Position numbers and translations under genes: made by a program. From Bosea beijingensis (lineage in GTDB: Bacteria > Pseudomonadota > Alphaproteobacteria > Rhizobiales > Beijerinckiaceae), in NCBI RefSeq assembly GCF_030758975.1, contig NZ_CP132359.1, positions 2,372,811 to 2,436,810 of the forward strand: DNA of 64,000 nt, given 5' to 3'. This document shows, one piece after another, positions 46,667-56,900 of this stretch; the first letter of the stretch is position 1; every line of letters starts with the position of its first letter. Below the pieces are notes generated by a model, which ran no database searches, was not told the origin of the DNA, and worked only from the letters and a program-made list of their open reading frames with translations.

Positions 46667-47389
46667 TCAGCGCCGCGCCCCAACCAGAAATTCGCGATTG
46701 CCGTCGCCACCCTCGATCGGGGAGGGGATGGGTCCATCCACGGCAAAGCCCAGCGTTTTCAGCGTCGCGACGATCTCGTCGCAGACCTGAAGCTGGATCG
46801 CCTCGTCCCGGACGATGCCTTTCTTGAGCGCGGCACGGCCGGCCTCGAATTGCGGCTTGATCAGTGCCGCGATGCCGGCCTTGGGGGCGAGCAGGGCAGC
46901 GACTGCCGGTAGCACGAGCTTCAGCGAGATGAAGCTGACGTCGATTGCGGCCAGGCTCGGCCGCTCCGGCAGGACAGCGACCTCCAGTGTTCGGATATCC
47001 TGCCCCTCGAAGCTGGTGACGCGCGGGTCGGCCCGCAGCGAGGCATGCAACTGGTCGCGCCCGACATCGACGGCGACGACATGGCGCGCGCCGCGCTTCA
47101 GCAGCAGGTCGGTGAAGCCTCCTGTCGAGGAGCCGACATCGAGGCAGGTAAGCCCCTGCGGATCGAAGCCGAAGGCATCGAGCGCGCCGGCCAGTTTCAG
47201 CCCGCCGCGCGAGACGTAAGGGTGCGGCGCTTGCGCGGTCAGCTCCGCGTCATCGGCCACCATCTCGGAGGCCTTGCGGACGGGCGTGCCGTTGGCAGTG
47301 ACAAGCCCGGCGGCGATCGCGGCCTGCGCCCGCGCACGGCTCTCGAAGAAGCCGCGCTCGACGAGCAACTGGTCGGCCCGGCTCTTCAT
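46667..47389 (-). CDS. tlyA: TlyA family rRNA 2'-O-methyltransferase
   Basis: 240 residues. An N-terminal S4 RNA-binding domain (about 1-60, RADQLLVERGFFESRARAQAAI) precedes an FtsJ-like methyltransferase domain with SAM motif CLDVGSSTGGFTDLLLKRGA and later IDVSFISLKLVLPA. Members 2'-O-methylate cytidines in 16S and 23S rRNA. The start lies 10 bases after the dxs stop, so the two are one operon. Confidence 0.93.
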   Translation of the reverse strand: MKSRADQLLVERGFFESRARAQAAIAAGLVTANGTPVRKASEMVADDAELTAQAPHPYVSRGGLKLAGALDAFGFDPQGLTCLDVGSSTGGFTDLLLKRGARHVVAVDVGRDQLHASLRADPRVTSFEGQDIRTLEVAVLPERPSLAAIDVSFISLKLVLPAVAALLAPKAGIAALIKPQFEAGRAALKKGIVRDEAIQLQVCDEIVATLKTLGFAVDGPIPSPIEGGDGNREFLVGARR

Positions 47390-47399
47390 GGCCAGGTTG

Positions 47400-49310
47400 T
47401 CAGGCCAGTTTCACGGCGCTGGGCCGGCCCAGCGCGGTCTCGACGGCCTTGACGATGCCGGCGGCGTCGAGCCCGGCGGCGGCATACATCGCGTCCGGCT
47501 TGTCATGGTCCTGGAAGACGTCGGGCAGCGTCAGGCTCCGGATCTTCAGGCCGGCATCGAGCACTCCATTCTGCGCCAGCAGATGCAGGACATGGCTGCC
47601 GAAGCCGCCGACCGAGCCTTCCTCGACCGTAACGAGAACCTCGTGCTCGCGGGCGAGCTTGAGAATCAGCGCCTCGTCGAGCGGCTTGGCGAAGCGCGCA
47701 TCGGCGACGGTGGTCGACAGGCCGCGCTGCGCCAGCAGCTCGGCGGCCTTGAGACATTCGCCCAGGCGCGTGCCGAGCGAGAGCAGCGCGATCCGCGTGC
47801 CTTCGCGAACGATGCGGCCCTTGCCGATCTCCAGCGGCACGCCGACATCGGGGATCTCGACACCGACGCCTTCGCCGCGCGGATAGCGGAAGGCGATCGG
47901 CCCCTCGTCATAGGCGGTGGCGGTCGCGACCATATGGGTCAGCTCCGCCTCGTCGGCGGCGGCCATCACCACCATGTCGGGCAGGCAGGCGAGATAGGCG
48001 ATGTCGAAGGAGCCGGCATGGGTCGCGCCATCGGCGCCGACGAGCCCGGCGCGGTCGAGCGCGAAGCGCACCGGCAGCTTCTGGATAGCCACGTCATGGA
48101 CGATCTGGTCATAGGCGCGCTGCATGAAGGTCGAGTAGATCGCGACGAAGGGCTTGTAGCCCTCGGTCGCGAGGCCGGCGGCGAAGGTCACCGCATGCTG
48201 CTCGGCGATGCCGACATCGAAGGTGCGACCCGGGAATTCCTTGCCGAAGGCGTCGAGCCCGGTGCCGGACGGCATCGCGGCGGTCACCGCGACGACCTTG
48301 TCGTCCTCGCGGGCCTGCTTGATCAGGGCCTGGGCGAAGACATTGGTGTAGCTCGGTGCATTGGCCGGCGCCTTGGCCTGCAGGCCGGTGACGGGGTCGA
48401 ACTTGACGACGGCATGGTATTTGTCGGCCGTCGCCTCGGCCGGCGCGTAGCCCTTGCCCTTCTGGGTCACGACATGGACGAGGATCGGCCCGTTGCCGGC
48501 GTCGCGAACATTGCGCAGGACCGGCAGGAGGTGGTCGAGATTATGCCCGTCGATCGGCCCGACATAGTAGAAGCCGAGCTCCTCGAACATCGTGCCGCCG
48601 GTCCAGAAGCCGCGGGCATATTCCTCGGTGCGCCGCGCCTTGTCGTGGAAGAAGCGCGGCAGCTTCTCGGCGAGCTGCTTGGCGACCTCTCGCAGCGAGC
48701 GATAGGTCCGGCCCGAGACGAGCCGTGCGAGATAGGCCGACATCGCGCCGACAGGCGGCGCGATCGACATGTCGTTGTCGTTGAGGATGACGATCAGCCG
48801 CGAATCGAGCGCGCCCGCATTGTTCATCGCCTCATAGGCCATGCCGGCCGACATCGCGCCGTCGCCGATCACGGCGATGACGTTGTTCTTGCGTCCCGCG
48901 AGATCGCGCCCGACGGCCATGCCGAGCCCGGCCGAGATCGAGGTCGAGGAATGCGCGGCGCCGAAGGGGTCGTATTCGCTCTCGGCGCGCTTGGTGAAGC
49001 CCGAGAGGCCGCCGCCCTGACGCAAGCTGCGGATGCGGTCGCGCCGTCCGGTCAGGATCTTGTGCGGATAGGCCTGATGGCCGACATCCCAGATCAACCG
49101 GTCGCGCGGCGTATCGAAGACATGGTGCAGCGCGACGGTGAGTTCGACCACGCCTAAGCCCGCGCCGAGATGGCCGCCGGTGACGGAGACGGCGTCGACC
49201 GTCTCGAACCGGAGCTCGTCGGCGACCTGGCGCAGCTTGGCGTCGTCGAGGGCCCGCAGATCGGCGGGTTCGTGGATCGTGTCGAGGAGCGGCGTGGCGG
49301 GACGGGGCAC
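47400..49310 (-). CDS. dxs: 1-Deoxy-D-xylulose-5-phosphate synthase
   Basis: First step of the MEP isoprenoid pathway: pyruvate plus glyceraldehyde 3-phosphate to DXP, thiamine diphosphate dependent. 636 residues from a GTG at 49310, the family length; an in-frame ATG at 49448 would add a non-homologous stretch. Motifs: [13 protein letters not shown], the ThDP motif [18 protein letters not shown] with ILNDNDMSI, the catalytic region [15 protein letters not shown], and [18 protein letters not shown]. tlyA follows. In many bacteria xseB and ispA sit beside dxs; here xseB is 2.5 kb away and ispA is not visible. Confidence 0.96.
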   Translation of the reverse strand: MPRPATPLLDTIHEPADLRALDDAKLRQVADELRFETVDAVSVTGGHLGAGLGVVELTVALHHVFDTPRDRLIWDVGHQAYPHKILTGRRDRIRSLRQGGGLSGFTKRAESEYDPFGAAHSSTSISAGLGMAVGRDLAGRKNNVIAVIGDGAMSAGMAYEAMNNAGALDSRLIVILNDNDMSIAPPVGAMSAYLARLVSGRTYRSLREVAKQLAEKLPRFFHDKARRTEEYARGFWTGGTMFEELGFYYVGPIDGHNLDHLLPVLRNVRDAGNGPILVHVVTQKGKGYAPAEATADKYHAVVKFDPVTGLQAKAPANAPSYTNVFAQALIKQAREDDKVVAVTAAMPSGTGLDAFGKEFPGRTFDVGIAEQHAVTFAAGLATEGYKPFVAIYSTFMQRAYDQIVHDVAIQKLPVRFALDRAGLVGADGATHAGSFDIAYLACLPDMVVMAAADEAELTHMVATATAYDEGPIAFRYPRGEGVGVEIPDVGVPLEIGKGRIVREGTRIALLSLGTRLGECLKAAELLAQRGLSTTVADARFAKPLDEALILKLAREHEVLVTVEEGSVGGFGSHVLHLLAQNGVLDAGLKIRSLTLPDVFQDHDKPDAMYAAAGLDAAGIVKAVETALGRPSAVKLA

Positions 49311-49491
49311 GAGGCTGTCTGATCCTTCGCTGGGATGCCCTCGGAATAGAGCCTGCGCGGCAAGCTTGCAAACCGTGCTTGCGTTTCCGGCCGGGCCGCG
49401 TGTGAGCGCCTCGTCTTGCCACGAAACGGGTGGTTCCCATGCCGGCAAGGCGTTTCAGTAGGGTCGAGACGGCTTCCGGGGACGCAACGCC

Positions 49492-50721
49492 ATGCAATCG
49501 ACCGATATTAAGCCACTGCCGACGGCATTTCGCCGCATCGGCTGGTCCAACCTCTTCGCCCAGTTCTCGGAGCAGATTGCGCTGGCTGCCGCGCCGCTGG
49601 CCGCGGTGCTGCTCCTCGCGGCCGGGCCTGCCGAGACCGGCTGGCTCCAGACCGCGCAGACCTTGCCCTTCCTGCTGTTGTCGATTCCCGCCGGCCTGAT
49701 GGTCGACCGGGCCTCGCGGCGCCGGCTGATGGTCGGCACCGAGCTGCTGCGTGCGGTGTCGCTGCTGGCAATCCCGTTTTTGCTCGCCGCGGGAGCCCTC
49801 AACCTGACCTGGCTTGCGCTGCTCGGCGCGCTCGGGGCCATCGGAACGGTCTGCTACAGCGTCGCGGCCCCCGCTTTCGTGCCGTCGGTCGTGCCGCGCG
49901 AGCGGCTGGCCGACGCCAATCGCTGGCTGGAGCTGGCCCGCAGCGCCGCCTATGCCGGTGGACCCGCGCTGGGCGGGGCGCTCGTCGGCTGGATCGGCGT
50001 CTCCACCGCTTATGGGCTGGCAGCCGGGCTCTCGATCCTCGCGGCGATGCTGCTGGCCGGCCTGCCGAAGGACGCGGCGCCGTCAGGCCCGCGCCGCGAC
50101 CTGCTTGACGATCTCAAGGAAGGCGCGCGTTTCGTCGCTGGTCACGATCTGCTCCGGCCGATCCTGATGACGGCGGTGTTTTTCAACGTCTCCTGGTTCA
50201 TCTTCCAGGCGGTCTATGTCGCCTACGCCGTGCAGAACCTGGGCCTGAGCGCGACGCAGGTCGGCATCTCGCTTGGCATCTACGGTGCGGGCATGATCGT
50301 CGGGGCCATCCTCGCGCCGGCCATTGCGAGGCAGGTCACTTTCGGGACATTGATCCTGCTCGGGCCCTTCGCCGGGCTCTGCGCGGCGGGCGTGATGTTC
50401 GCGACGCTCTGGCTGCCCTCGGTCTATCTGGTCGCCGCGAGCTTCTTCCTGTTCGGCGTCGGGCCGATCATCTGGACGATCTCGACCATGACATTGCGCC
50501 AGGCGGTGACGCCGAACGCCATGCTCGGCCGCGTCTCCGCGCTGATCATGACGGCGACCTTCGGCGCGCGGCCGATCGGCGCCGCGATCGGCGCTTCTGT
50601 CGCGGCGAACCTCGGCATCGCCGCCTGCCTGGGCCTCGCGGCCACAGGCTTTCTCGTCCAGTTGCTTGTGATCGGCTTCTCGCGTGTGCCGAAACTCAGG
50701 GACATCTCCGAGGCGGTCTGA
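49492..50721 (+). CDS. MFS exporter, EntS/MFS_3 type
   Basis: 409 residues with 12 predicted membrane segments. It starts with FRRIGWSNLFAQFSEQIAL, then PFLLLSIPAGLMVDRASRRRLMVG, a pattern of the MFS_3 exporter group (EntS-like). The typical EGARFVAGHDLLRPI loop joins the halves. The likely role is efflux of a drug or metabolite; no siderophore genes are nearby. It is divergent from dxs. Confidence 0.88.
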   Translation: MQSTDIKPLPTAFRRIGWSNLFAQFSEQIALAAAPLAAVLLLAAGPAETGWLQTAQTLPFLLLSIPAGLMVDRASRRRLMVGTELLRAVSLLAIPFLLAAGALNLTWLALLGALGAIGTVCYSVAAPAFVPSVVPRERLADANRWLELARSAAYAGGPALGGALVGWIGVSTAYGLAAGLSILAAMLLAGLPKDAAPSGPRRDLLDDLKEGARFVAGHDLLRPILMTAVFFNVSWFIFQAVYVAYAVQNLGLSATQVGISLGIYGAGMIVGAILAPAIARQVTFGTLILLGPFAGLCAAGVMFATLWLPSVYLVAASFFLFGVGPIIWTISTMTLRQAVTPNAMLGRVSALIMTATFGARPIGAAIGASVAANLGIAACLGLAATGFLVQLLVIGFSRVPKLRDISEAV

Positions 50722-50731
50722 GACGACCGGC

Positions 50732-51652
50732 TCAGCCCTCGGGGAGCGGGATGAACTCGCTCTCGTCACCGGGGACGGTGTCGAAGCGGCCGGTCTTCCA
50801 CTCGTGCTTGGCCTGCTCGATCCGCTCCTTCGAGGAGGAGACGAAGTTCCACCAGATGTTGCGTGGGCCATCCATCGGCTCGCCGCCGACGATCATCACG
50901 CGGGCCTGGTCGATGGCGAGGATCGAGATGCGGTCGCCAGGCTTGAAGACGAGGAGCTGGCCGGCGCCGAACTCGTCTCCGGCGATGTCGACCTTGCCGG
51001 AGACGATATAGATCGCGCGCTCGTCATAGTCGGGGTCGAGCGGCAGGATCGCGCCGGGCGAGAGCACGGCCTCGGCATAGAGCGCATCCCATGGGAACTT
51101 CACCGGCGAGGTCTGGCCATAGGCCGAGCCCATGATCAGGCTGATGCGTTTGCCGCCCTCGACGATGCGCGGCAGCTCGCCTGCGCCGTGATGCTTGAAC
51201 TCGGGCGCGACCTCCTCATGCGTCTTCGGCAAAGCGAGCCAGGCCTGGATGCCGTAGAGCTTCGGCCCGCTGGCGCGTGCTTCCATGCCGGTGCGCTCGG
51301 AATGGACGATGCCGCGGCCCGCCGTCATCAGGTTGACCGCGCCCGGCTTGATCGCGAGCGCCGTGCCCAGCGAGTCGCGGTGCATGATCTCGCCATCGAA
51401 GAGATAGGTCACGGTCGAGAGCCCGATATGCGGGTGCGGGCGAACGTCCAGTCCCTCGCCGAGATGGAACTCGGCCGGGCCCATCTGGTCGAAGAAGATG
51501 AACGGGCCGACCATGCGCTGGCCGATCGCCGGCAGCGCGCGGCGGACCTGGAAGCCGCCGAGGTCATGGGAGCGGGGCACGATCACCTTCTCGATCGCCT
51601 CGCAGGAGCGGGCATCGCCCAGGATTGGATCGTCGGCGGGGAGTTGCGACAT
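50732..51652 (-). CDS. Pirin family protein
   Basis: 306 residues, two cupin domains. The start at 51652 has a perfect AAGGAGG. Metal ligands lie in the N-terminal cupin: RPHPHIGLSTVTYLFDGEIMHRDSLG and GRGIVHSE (three His and one Glu). Bacterial pirins include quercetin 2,3-dioxygenases and regulators of pyruvate dehydrogenase, so the role is open. The transcript would start near an inverted repeat at 51737-51771. Confidence 0.92.
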   Translation of the reverse strand: MSQLPADDPILGDARSCEAIEKVIVPRSHDLGGFQVRRALPAIGQRMVGPFIFFDQMGPAEFHLGEGLDVRPHPHIGLSTVTYLFDGEIMHRDSLGTALAIKPGAVNLMTAGRGIVHSERTGMEARASGPKLYGIQAWLALPKTHEEVAPEFKHHGAGELPRIVEGGKRISLIMGSAYGQTSPVKFPWDALYAEAVLSPGAILPLDPDYDERAIYIVSGKVDIAGDEFGAGQLLVFKPGDRISILAIDQARVMIVGGEPMDGPRNIWWNFVSSSKERIEQAKHEWKTGRFDTVPGDESEFIPLPEG

Positions 51653-51736
51653 GAGAGCCTCCTTGGTTGAGGCCGAATCTGGCCCCAAGGAGACGCGCAG
51701 GCAAGCGCCGGCTCGCAACCGGCCGCTGGCAGAAAT

Positions 51737-51771
51737 GCAATGCCGCGACACTTGGGGCGCCGCGGCATTGC
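51737..51771. promoter_or_regulatory. 11-base perfect inverted repeat between xseB and pirin genes
   Basis: GCAATGCCGCG (51737-51747) and CGCGGCATTGC (51761-51771), loop 13 bases. It lies after the xseB stop and before the pirin start, both on the minus strand. It may terminate xseB or act as an operator for the pirin gene; no T-run follows. Confidence 0.5.
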
Positions 51772-51811
51772 GTGGTGATCTCGCCTTTTGAGCGCGTTGG
51801 CGCTCGGCCGC

Positions 51812-52069
51812 TCAGTTGTCGACGTCGAGCGGGGTCGCGCCCGTCGGCTTGCCGTCGGCACCGAGCGTGATGCGCTCGATGCGGGCTTCCGCCTGCTTCA
51901 GCAGCGCGTCGCAGCGCGCCTTCAGCGCTTCGCCACGAGTGTAGATTTCGATCGACTTTTCAAGCGGGACGTCGCCGCGCTCTAGCTGCGCGACGATGGC
52001 TTCGAGTTCCTTCATCGCCGCCTCGAACGGCAGGGTGGCGACATCGGCGTTGGTCTTCTCTTCGCTCAC
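51812..52069 (-). CDS. xseB: Exodeoxyribonuclease VII small subunit
   Basis: 85 residues from the GTG at 52069, the usual size. The signature [28 protein letters not shown] is complete, followed by [23 protein letters not shown]. It coats the long helical arm of XseA in the nuclease that degrades single-stranded DNA. XseA is not in the window. Confidence 0.95.
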   Translation of the reverse strand: MSEEKTNADVATLPFEAAMKELEAIVAQLERGDVPLEKSIEIYTRGEALKARCDALLKQAEARIERITLGADGKPTGATPLDVDN

Positions 52070-52145
52070 GGCCTGATTCCTCTTTGCGGGTGAGCTTATC
52101 GGCCGGAGCGCGTCCGGCCGCAACCCGTCTCAGGGCGCTCCTGAC

Positions 52146-52616
52146 TCAGACCGGCAGGGCGGAGGTCTTCTTGATCGTGCGCAGCGTCAGCGTTGATTGC
52201 ACGCGGGTGACACCGGGCAGTTGCGTGATGATGTCGGTGTGGATGCGCTCGAAATCGGCGCTGTCGCGATAGATCACCCGCATCAGATAGTCATGCGCGC
52301 CGGCCAGGAGATGGCATTCGAGGATCTCGGGCAGGCTCTGCACCGCCTGCTCGAAGCTCTCCAGCGAGGCGCGGCCCTGCTGGTCGAGCGTGACGAAGAC
52401 GAAGGCTGTGCCGGGAAAGCCCGCGATCTTGTCGTCGAGCATCATCGCATAGCCGCGGATCAGGCCGCTCTCCTCGAGCTGCCGCACGCGGCGCAGGCAG
52501 GCCGAGGGCGAGAGATGCACCTTCTCGGCGAGGTCGGAATTGGTGATGCGTCCATCCTGCTGGAGAATCCGCAGGATGGAGCGGTCGCGCGAATCGAGCT
52601 CGATCGTCGTGGTCAC
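52146..52616 (-). CDS. Lrp/AsnC family transcriptional regulator
   Basis: 156 residues from the GTG at 52616, preceded by GGGAGG. The helix-turn-helix is LDSRDRSILRILQQDGRITNSDLAEKVHLSPSACLRRVRQLEESGLI, and a RAM effector domain follows (AFVFVTLDQQ, ILECHLLAGAHDYLMRVIY). The motif of the sensor part is that of amino-acid-responsive members. Its target gene is not adjacent in an obvious way; a self-regulated promoter lies between it and the phosphatase gene. Confidence 0.93.
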   Translation of the reverse strand: MTTTIELDSRDRSILRILQQDGRITNSDLAEKVHLSPSACLRRVRQLEESGLIRGYAMMLDDKIAGFPGTAFVFVTLDQQGRASLESFEQAVQSLPEILECHLLAGAHDYLMRVIYRDSADFERIHTDIITQLPGVTRVQSTLTLRTIKKTSALPV

Positions 52617-52759
52617 AATGAAGGCCTCCCGCGCGATGCATCGTCGCAAAATTCACTGGATGCAAGCAATCTTCTGCAGCGATCCGGCGCAGGTGCCGTA
52701 GCATTTACAGCATGCCAGGCGAAAGCGCGCAGGAAGCTGCGCGCTTCAGAAGTCGTCTT

Positions 52760-53272
52760 TCAGGCGAGGGGCATCGCGAAGGGCGTGCCCTCGAACGCAT
52801 CGGCGCCGCGCCCGATCCGCTCGATCGCGCGGATCATCCGGCCGCGCCTGCCGAGCGCCGCGTCGGCCAATGCGACCAGCCTGGCATTCGGCGTGGCGGA
52901 TGGCGCGGCGCTGCGCAGAGCGTCGGCCACGTCATCCTCGTCCCGGTCCGGGGCGAGAGAGCAGGCCGCGATATAGGCGGCTGCCGTCGAGCGGCTGATC
53001 CCGGCCCAGCAATGGATCACCATCGGCTCCGCGCGGTCCCAGGCGCGCAGGAAGGAGAGGAGCCGCGCCATATGCTCCTGGCCGGCGAGGACATGGCCGT
53101 CCAGCGCCTGGCTGATGTCGGACATCCCCAGGAAGAGATGCCGCTCGGGCGCGATCCCAGCCGGCCGCGTGACGTCCGTGCCGAGATTGATCAGCGTGAC
53201 GAGATGTCGGGCGCGGACGGCGGAAACGGTCTCGTCGAGCCGCGACAACGGGGAAACGTGAAGGGTGGACAA
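52760..53272 (-). CDS. Dual-specificity/tyrosine phosphatase-like protein
   Basis: 170 residues from a TTG at 53272, with GCGGAG at the right distance; an ATG at 53380 would overlap the divergent thioesterase gene. The phosphatase loop is VIHCWAGISRSTAAAYIAA, with CX5R intact (Cys, Arg). A possible general acid lies in the region around GMSDISQ. It belongs to the group annotated as tyrosine phosphatase in Hyphomicrobiales. The substrate, protein or phosphoinositide-like, is unknown. Confidence 0.83.
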   Translation of the reverse strand: MSTLHVSPLSRLDETVSAVRARHLVTLINLGTDVTRPAGIAPERHLFLGMSDISQALDGHVLAGQEHMARLLSFLRAWDRAEPMVIHCWAGISRSTAAAYIAACSLAPDRDEDDVADALRSAAPSATPNARLVALADAALGRRGRMIRAIERIGRGADAFEGTPFAMPLA

Positions 53273-53378
53273 GGGCTGGCTCCGCTGGGATGGGCAGACG
53301 ATAGCATGATCGACAGTGCCGGCATCTCCATGACATGGAGGCGCTGCCCCGATCGATCCAGCGCCGAAAAAGCTCCCC

Positions 53379-53939
53379 ATGAATCTCTGGTTCCGCCTGA
53401 TCTGGCTCCTGCTGACGACGCGCTTCCGGCCGCGGCTCGACCTGCCGCAGGACGCTTCCGTCCTGCCCTTCCGGGTCTGGTTTCACGATCTCGATACCAG
53501 CCTGCACATGAATAACGGGCGCTACTGGACGCTGATGGATCTCGGTCGGCTCGACCTGATGCTGCGCAGCGGGCTCTGGCGCGCGGTGCTGCGCCATCGC
53601 TGGCTGCCGGTGGTCAATGCCGGCACGATCCGCTTCCGCCGCGAGATGCGGCTGTTCCGCCCGTTCCGGGTCGAGACGAAAATCTTGTGCTGGAGCGACA
53701 ATTGGCTGGTGATGCAGCACCGCATGCTGATGGCGGGCCGCGACGGCACCGAGATCGTCGCTGCCGTCGCGCTGGTCCGGGCTGCGCTCTACGACAAGAA
53801 GGCGCGCGCCTATGTCCCGGTCGCGCGCCTGCTCGGCGAGATCGGTGTGACCGCCGAAAGCCCGCAGCCTAGTCCGGAAGTCGCGGCCTTCCTCGCGTCC
53901 GAGGATGCGATGCGCACCGCCGCATCGACCGCGGCCTGA
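53379..53939 (+). CDS. Acyl-CoA thioesterase family protein (THEM6-like)
   Basis: 186 residues. A short hydrophobic N-terminus (MNLWFRLIWLLLTTRF) is followed by a single hot-dog domain with VWFHDLDTSLHMNNGRYWTLMDLGR. This is the 4HBT signature, in which Asp and Asn lie at the active site. Then comes the strand-rich part FRRFMRLFRPFRVETKI-like. It probably hydrolyses an acyl-CoA or acyl-ACP at the membrane. It is divergent from the phosphatase gene and ends four bases from the convergent sensor kinase. Confidence 0.85.
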   Translation: MNLWFRLIWLLLTTRFRPRLDLPQDASVLPFRVWFHDLDTSLHMNNGRYWTLMDLGRLDLMLRSGLWRAVLRHRWLPVVNAGTIRFRREMRLFRPFRVETKILCWSDNWLVMQHRMLMAGRDGTEIVAAVALVRAALYDKKARAYVPVARLLGEIGVTAESPQPSPEVAAFLASEDAMRTAASTAA

Positions 53940-53942
53940 ACG

Positions 53943-56900
53943 CTACTCCGCCGCCAGCCGCGTCGCGCGCCATTGCGCTAGCAGCGCCCGCAAAGCCGCT
54001 GGCTTCAGCGGCTTGTTGAGCAGGTGGACGTCGAGGGCGTTCGCGGCTTCGCGCACATGCGGCGTCCGGTCGGCGGTGAGCAGGATCGCCGGCATCGGCG
54101 TGCGGGCGCGGGCTCGGAGCGCGCTGATCGCGGTCAGACCGTTGCCATGGTCGAGATGGTAGTCGGCGATCAGCACATCGGCCTCACCCTTGGAGCCGAC
54201 ATGCGGGAGCGCCTCGTCCAGGCTGGCGGCGATGGTGACGCGGCAGCCCCAGCCTTCGAGCAGGCGCTTCATGCCGTCGAGGATGGCGGGCTCGTTGTCG
54301 ACGACCAGAAGCCGCATGCCGGCGAGTTGCCCGGCCGGTGCATTGCGCGGCGCAGCCGCCGTCGTCATCGCCGGCAGCGGCGCGGCGCGCGGCACCGAAA
54401 TCGAGAAGCGCGTGCCGCGTCCGGGCGCTGAATCGAGCGTCAGCCCATGGTCGAGCGCCCGTGCGATTCGCTGCACGATCGAGAGCCCGAGCCCCAGGCC
54501 GCGCGCCACCTTGGCGCCTTGGTCCAGCCGCTGGAACTCGCGGAACACGGTCTTCTGCTTGCTCTGGGGAATGCCGAGGCCGGTATCGATCACCTCGACC
54601 GCGACCTGGCCGCCGCGGCGCCGGCAGCCGATCAGCACCTTGCCGCTCGGCGTATACTTGATCGCGTTGGATATCAGGTTCTGCAGCAGCCTGCGCAGCA
54701 GGCGCCGGTCGGAGCGCAGCGTCAGGCTGGTCGGCATGAACACCAGCTTCAGGCCCTTCTCCTGTGCGCTCGGCTCGAATTCGCGCTGGAGCTGGCGCAT
54801 CAATTCGTCGAGCCGGAAAGAGGACAGTTCCGGCTTGAGCGCGCCGCCATCGAGCCGCGAAATCTCCAGCAGAGCGGTCAGGATTTCTTCGACGGCATCG
54901 AGCGAGGCGTCGATATTCTCCGCGAGTTCCGGCTGCCCGCCGCTGCGATCGCGCTCGACCAGCGAGGTCGCATAGAGCCGCGCGGCGTTGAGCGGCTGCA
55001 GGATGTCGTGGCTGGCGGCGGCGAGGAAGCGCGTCTTCGAGGCGTTGGCGGCCTCGGCCTCCGCCTTGGCGCGCTGCAGTTCGGCATTGACGTGGAGCAG
55101 TTCCTCGGTGCGCTCGGCGACGCGGCGTTCGAGGCCCTCGTTCGCGCGTTCGAGCTCTTCCTCGCCGGCGACGGTCTCGGTGATGTCGGTATAGGTCGTG
55201 ACGAAGCCGCCATCGGGCAGCGCGTTGGTGCGGACCTCGATGACCTTCTTCGAGGGATAGAGCTTGAGGCGGACGGGCTCGCGATCGTTGATGAAGCTCT
55301 CCAGCCGCGCCGCCATCAATTCGTCGCGCGCGCCCGTGCCATAGGCGCCGCGCGCCGCGTTGTAGCGCACGATCTCGTCGAGACCCGTGCCGAACCGGAC
55401 CAGCGAGGCCGGCAGGTCGTAGAGCTGGATAAAGGCCTGGTTCCAGGCGAGCAGGCGCAGGTCGCGGTCGAGCACGGTGATGCCCTGGCCGGCATGGTCG
55501 AGCCCGTGCTGGAGGATGTCGCGGTTGTACTGGAGCGCGGCGGAGGCATCGTCGAGCAGCTTGAAGGCGGCCTCGGTCGAGAGGTTGCGTCGCTTCAGGA
55601 GCAGCGACAGCACGAGGCGCGAGGAGGCAGCGCCGATCGCCGAGGAGAGCAGGTGCTCGCCGAAGCGCAGCAGATGGATATCGGCCTGACGCCCGTTCTC
55701 CGAAGCCTCGCCACGGCTGCTGTTGAAACCCTCGAAGGCGCGCTGGGTGCGTTCCGCGCCGAGATAGCGCGCGATCGTCGATTGCAGCTCGCCCTCGGTG
55801 ATGGTCGTGCGCCAGAGCGAAAAGGATTGCGCCATCGTCGCCGGCTGGGACTCGACGAAGGCGTTGGCCTGCAGCCGCTCCATCGCATTGGCGGGCCGGA
55901 GCAGGGAGAAGCCGATATAGGCGAGGACGTTGAAGCCCAGGCTCCAGAACACGCCATGCGGCAATGCGGGCCATTCGAGGCCGAACAGCGCCTCCGGCTT
56001 GAAGATGCCGGCGCCGAACGGGCCATGGGCCACCACTTCGCTCCACCAGCCGCCGGGCAGGGCCAGGCTCGGCATCAGCAGCGTATAGGCCCAGACCAGC
56101 GTCCCGACCGTCAGCCCGGCGGCAGCGCCCAGCGCGGTGCCGCGCCGCCACAGCAGGCCGCCGAAGAAGGCCGGCGCGATCTGCGCAGTGGCGGCGAAGG
56201 AAAGCAGGCCGATGGAGACCAGCGCCGCTTCGCCGGAGGCGCGGTAGTAGAGATAGCCGAGCAGGATCACGACGAAGATGCTCAGCCGCCGGATGATCAC
56301 CACCTGCGAGCCGAGGTCGCCGCCGAGATTGCTGTTGCCGGCGCTGCGTCTGCCGAACAACCGGACCGCTCGCCCCGGATCGCTCAGGCCCCGCCGGCCG
56401 CGCAGCAGCAGCGGCATCACGAGATGGTTGGAGATCATGATCGCGAGCGCGACGGAGGCGACGATCACCATCGCGGTCGCCGCCGAGAGGCCGCCGACGA
56501 AGACGAGCAGCGCGATCATCCCGGCCTCGCGCTGCAAGGGCAGCAGCAGCACGGTCATGTCGCGGTCGACGCCGCTGCCGGGGATCAGGATTTCGCCGGC
56601 TGCCGCCAGCGGCAATACGAACAGGTTGATCAGCACGAGATAGAGCGGGAACATCCAGGCTGCACGGCGCACGTCGCGAACGTCGCGGTTCTCGACGATT
56701 GTCATGTGGAACTGCCGGGCCAGCAGCAGCGCTGCACAGCTCGACAGGAGGGTCAGCGTCAGGAAATTCGGCCAGCTCGAGGTGCGCTCCCAGATCGGCA
56801 GGGCGGCGCCTGCGGGGTTCGCCGCCTGCGCCAGCAGGTCGCCGGGACCGCCGAACAGCCCGTAGACGATGAAGAAGCCGAGCACGAGGAAGGCGACGAG

